NCBI GenBank assembly: GCA_013054445.1
Contig: JAAMPI010001154.1
Span: forward strand, 1-18,622
Length of the DNA: 18,622 nt
Direction: 5' to 3'
Source: Cudoniella acicularis
Lineage: Eukaryota > Ascomycota > Leotiomycetes > Helotiales > Helotiaceae
Positions 17,326-18,622 of the stretch are shown here, piece by piece (within the stretch, counting starts at the first letter, position 1; each line of letters starts with the position of its first letter). The position numbers were made by a program, and so were the translations under genes. Below the pieces are notes generated by a model. That model was not told where the DNA came from, did not search any database, and worked only from the letters and a program-made list of their open reading frames with translations.

Positions 17326-17634
17326 GAAAGATAATTGGAAGGAGTGCTAGGGTTTGTCTGAGCTAGAATAGATGAGTGAGGGCATCCGGTTGTGGCGAAG
17401 GGGAGGGTTACAAAATGGAATGCTTGGTAGTGTGTGAAAAAAATGATTTTTGGGCTGTGGGGAGTTGTGGGGAGTTGTAAGGCGTTCGCGAGCTCGGTTA
17501 GTTTCTTTCCGAGTTAGGAGTCTCGAGATGCGAGCAACACGAATGGCAAGAGGAAAGAGCGAGTCGAGCGAATATCTAGCGGTCTCAGGCTAGAACGATA
17601 CCGCAGTCACGCAAGGCTTACAAGAATTGCTGTG
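17326..17634. other. intergenic, no feature seen
   Basis: G-rich sequence with a short direct repeat (GTGGGGAGTTGTGGGGAGTTGT near 17457-17478, shown here in two 11-base units). No gene, RNA or terminator is recognisable. Confidence 0.4.
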
Positions 17635-18245
17635 ATATTCATACTTCAACCAACAAAAGTCACCAGAGGCGATGGTGGAGGGAATGGTTATGGTCTAGGA
17701 GTTGTTGTTAGCGATAAGTTGATCGCTGGTCCATGTTCCAGGGGAGGTAGTATCGCCGATCAAGCCTGCTTCGCCGATCTTGACGAAGGAGAGGGTGGTC
17801 TTGTCGACGGTTGTACAGTCGCCGTTGCAAGAGGCGAGGTAGTCGATGACGGGACCGTGGTGGGATTCGGGCCAAGTGGTCCATTCCAATGTAACGGTTG
17901 AGACGACCGTGACAGTTGCGGAGGCTTGGGCGTTGGTGCGTTTTTGTGGCAGATGATATCGCCACCGGCGTAAGCGTCTGGGGCAACGTATCCAAGATCA
18001 GTGGCATCTTCGGTCCACCCAATTGAAGCTGGAGGGTCGCTCATATAGGGGTATTTGTTGACGAGGTAGCCGGTATAGCTGAAAAATATTAGTACAATAC
18101 ACTGGGAAGGAAATTGGATCTAAACTTACTAAGTGCCATCCGCAACGATTCCTTGCACATAACCATGTGCAGATACTTGAGCGGCAGTGGCCAAAAGACC
18201 GAGAAGACCAAGAAGACCGAGAAGAGCGGTTGTGGTTGAAGGCAT
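17635..18245 (-). pseudogene. AA9 lytic polysaccharide monooxygenase, truncated pseudogene
   Basis: Exon 1 (18245-18130) encodes a signal peptide with a triple GLL repeat, cut after VSA so that the mature protein starts at His27 (HGYVQGIVADGT), the first ligand of the copper-binding histidine brace. An intron with donor GTAAGT and acceptor TTTTTCAG joins in phase to exon 2 (from 18078), [12 protein letters not shown] and CHKNA. One missing base near 17936 shifts the frame. Continuing in the other frame gives [20 protein letters not shown], then [20 protein letters not shown], with the second brace His in ESHHGPV, and [16 protein letters not shown] at 17695 replaces the expected Trp after NNNS; TITIPSTIASGD follows, then similarity fades. 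The C-terminal part with the axial Tyr region (QNYPQC-like in the family) is absent. AA9 enzymes cleave cellulose oxidatively outside the cell. This copy is dead: one frameshift, one nonsense codon and a lost C-terminus. Confidence 0.85.
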
Positions 18246-18466
18246 TTTTCAGAATTCTGGGAGATAACTGAAGTGTGATAGGTTTTGTGGGAGATAGGTT
18301 GTCAAAAAGGATGTGTAATGTGGTGTAAATGAGTGTAGACCAGCTTGGATCGAATGGTAAGTTTGCGTCTCTGGGACGTGAAAAGAGTGTATAGGTCGGT
18401 TTTGAAAAGAGAAAGTCAGTGTTGTGAAGAGTGAGGAAGGGAATTCAAGACGCCGACAAGAGACTT

Positions 18467-18473
18467 CTTTATA
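18467..18473 (-). promoter_or_regulatory. TATA box of the AA9 pseudogene
   Basis: TATAAAG on the minus strand lies about 220 bp upstream of the start codon at 18245. No other promoter element is clear between 18246 and the window end. Confidence 0.4.
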
Positions 18474-18622
18474 AAGGCATTATCAGGCCAAGCATAGGCC
18501 AATCCGAGATCTGGCCATCAGTATCGTAGGGTAAGAAAACACTGGACGAAAGTTTGATTGTGCTTGTTTCATTTTTCCACCTCGGCATGACAACATCGCA
18601 GCAAATGTTTAGCTTTGATTGG

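Overview
This window reads as nuclear DNA of a filamentous ascomycete (Pezizomycotina; a leotiomycete-type saprotroph or plant associate is my guess). The clues are 45-80 nt GT-AG introns with CTAAC-like branch sites, a HET-domain gene, secreted plant-biomass enzymes (AA9, CE3) beside a multicopper oxidase, and blocks with the dinucleotide signature of repeat-induced point mutation (RIP). The window is gene-poor and dominated by broken genes. A few ambiguous bases (n) lie inside the repeats.

Left part (1-5190): degenerate minisatellite and GGGTA/TACCC-rich DNA, then one intact-looking small gene (1027-1386, one intron) for a secreted eight-cysteine, defensin-like peptide. After it comes an AT-rich, TpG-depleted block, then a minus-strand pseudogene of a benzoylformate-decarboxylase-like thiamine-diphosphate enzyme (2315-3666). 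Its N-terminal part is cut off at a transposable-element junction. The element at 3667-4840 is bounded by TGTTA/TAACA and looks like an LTR with a RIP-damaged pogo/Fot1-type transposase fragment inside. A second AT-rich block follows.

Middle (5188-8702): a HET (heterokaryon incompatibility) gene that stays in one frame over about 700 codons and one intron but carries five in-frame stops, then a multi-frameshift remnant of an unidentified gene.

8889-10881: a six-exon secreted ceruloplasmin-like multicopper oxidase gene on the minus strand, apparently intact. It has a TATA box and four perfect 22-bp tandem repeats upstream. Several expected trinuclear-copper histidines are replaced. From 10884 to 14903 there are only remnants (one HET-like C-terminal region, one unidentified two-exon coding remnant), a 163-bp inverted-repeat element and a dispersed repeat.

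Right part (14904-18622): a CE3-type SGNH esterase gene with a one-base frameshift, a small plus-strand predicted membrane protein with an internal duplication, and an AA9 lytic polysaccharide monooxygenase pseudogene (frameshift, nonsense codon, missing C-terminus). The MCO, CE3 and AA9 proteins would all be secreted and act on plant cell-wall polymers or phenolics, but two of the three are damaged. I found no convincing new multi-gene system. The best leads are the unusual copper sites of the MCO with its promoter repeats, the cysteine-rich peptide, and the clustered decay of secreted enzymes.
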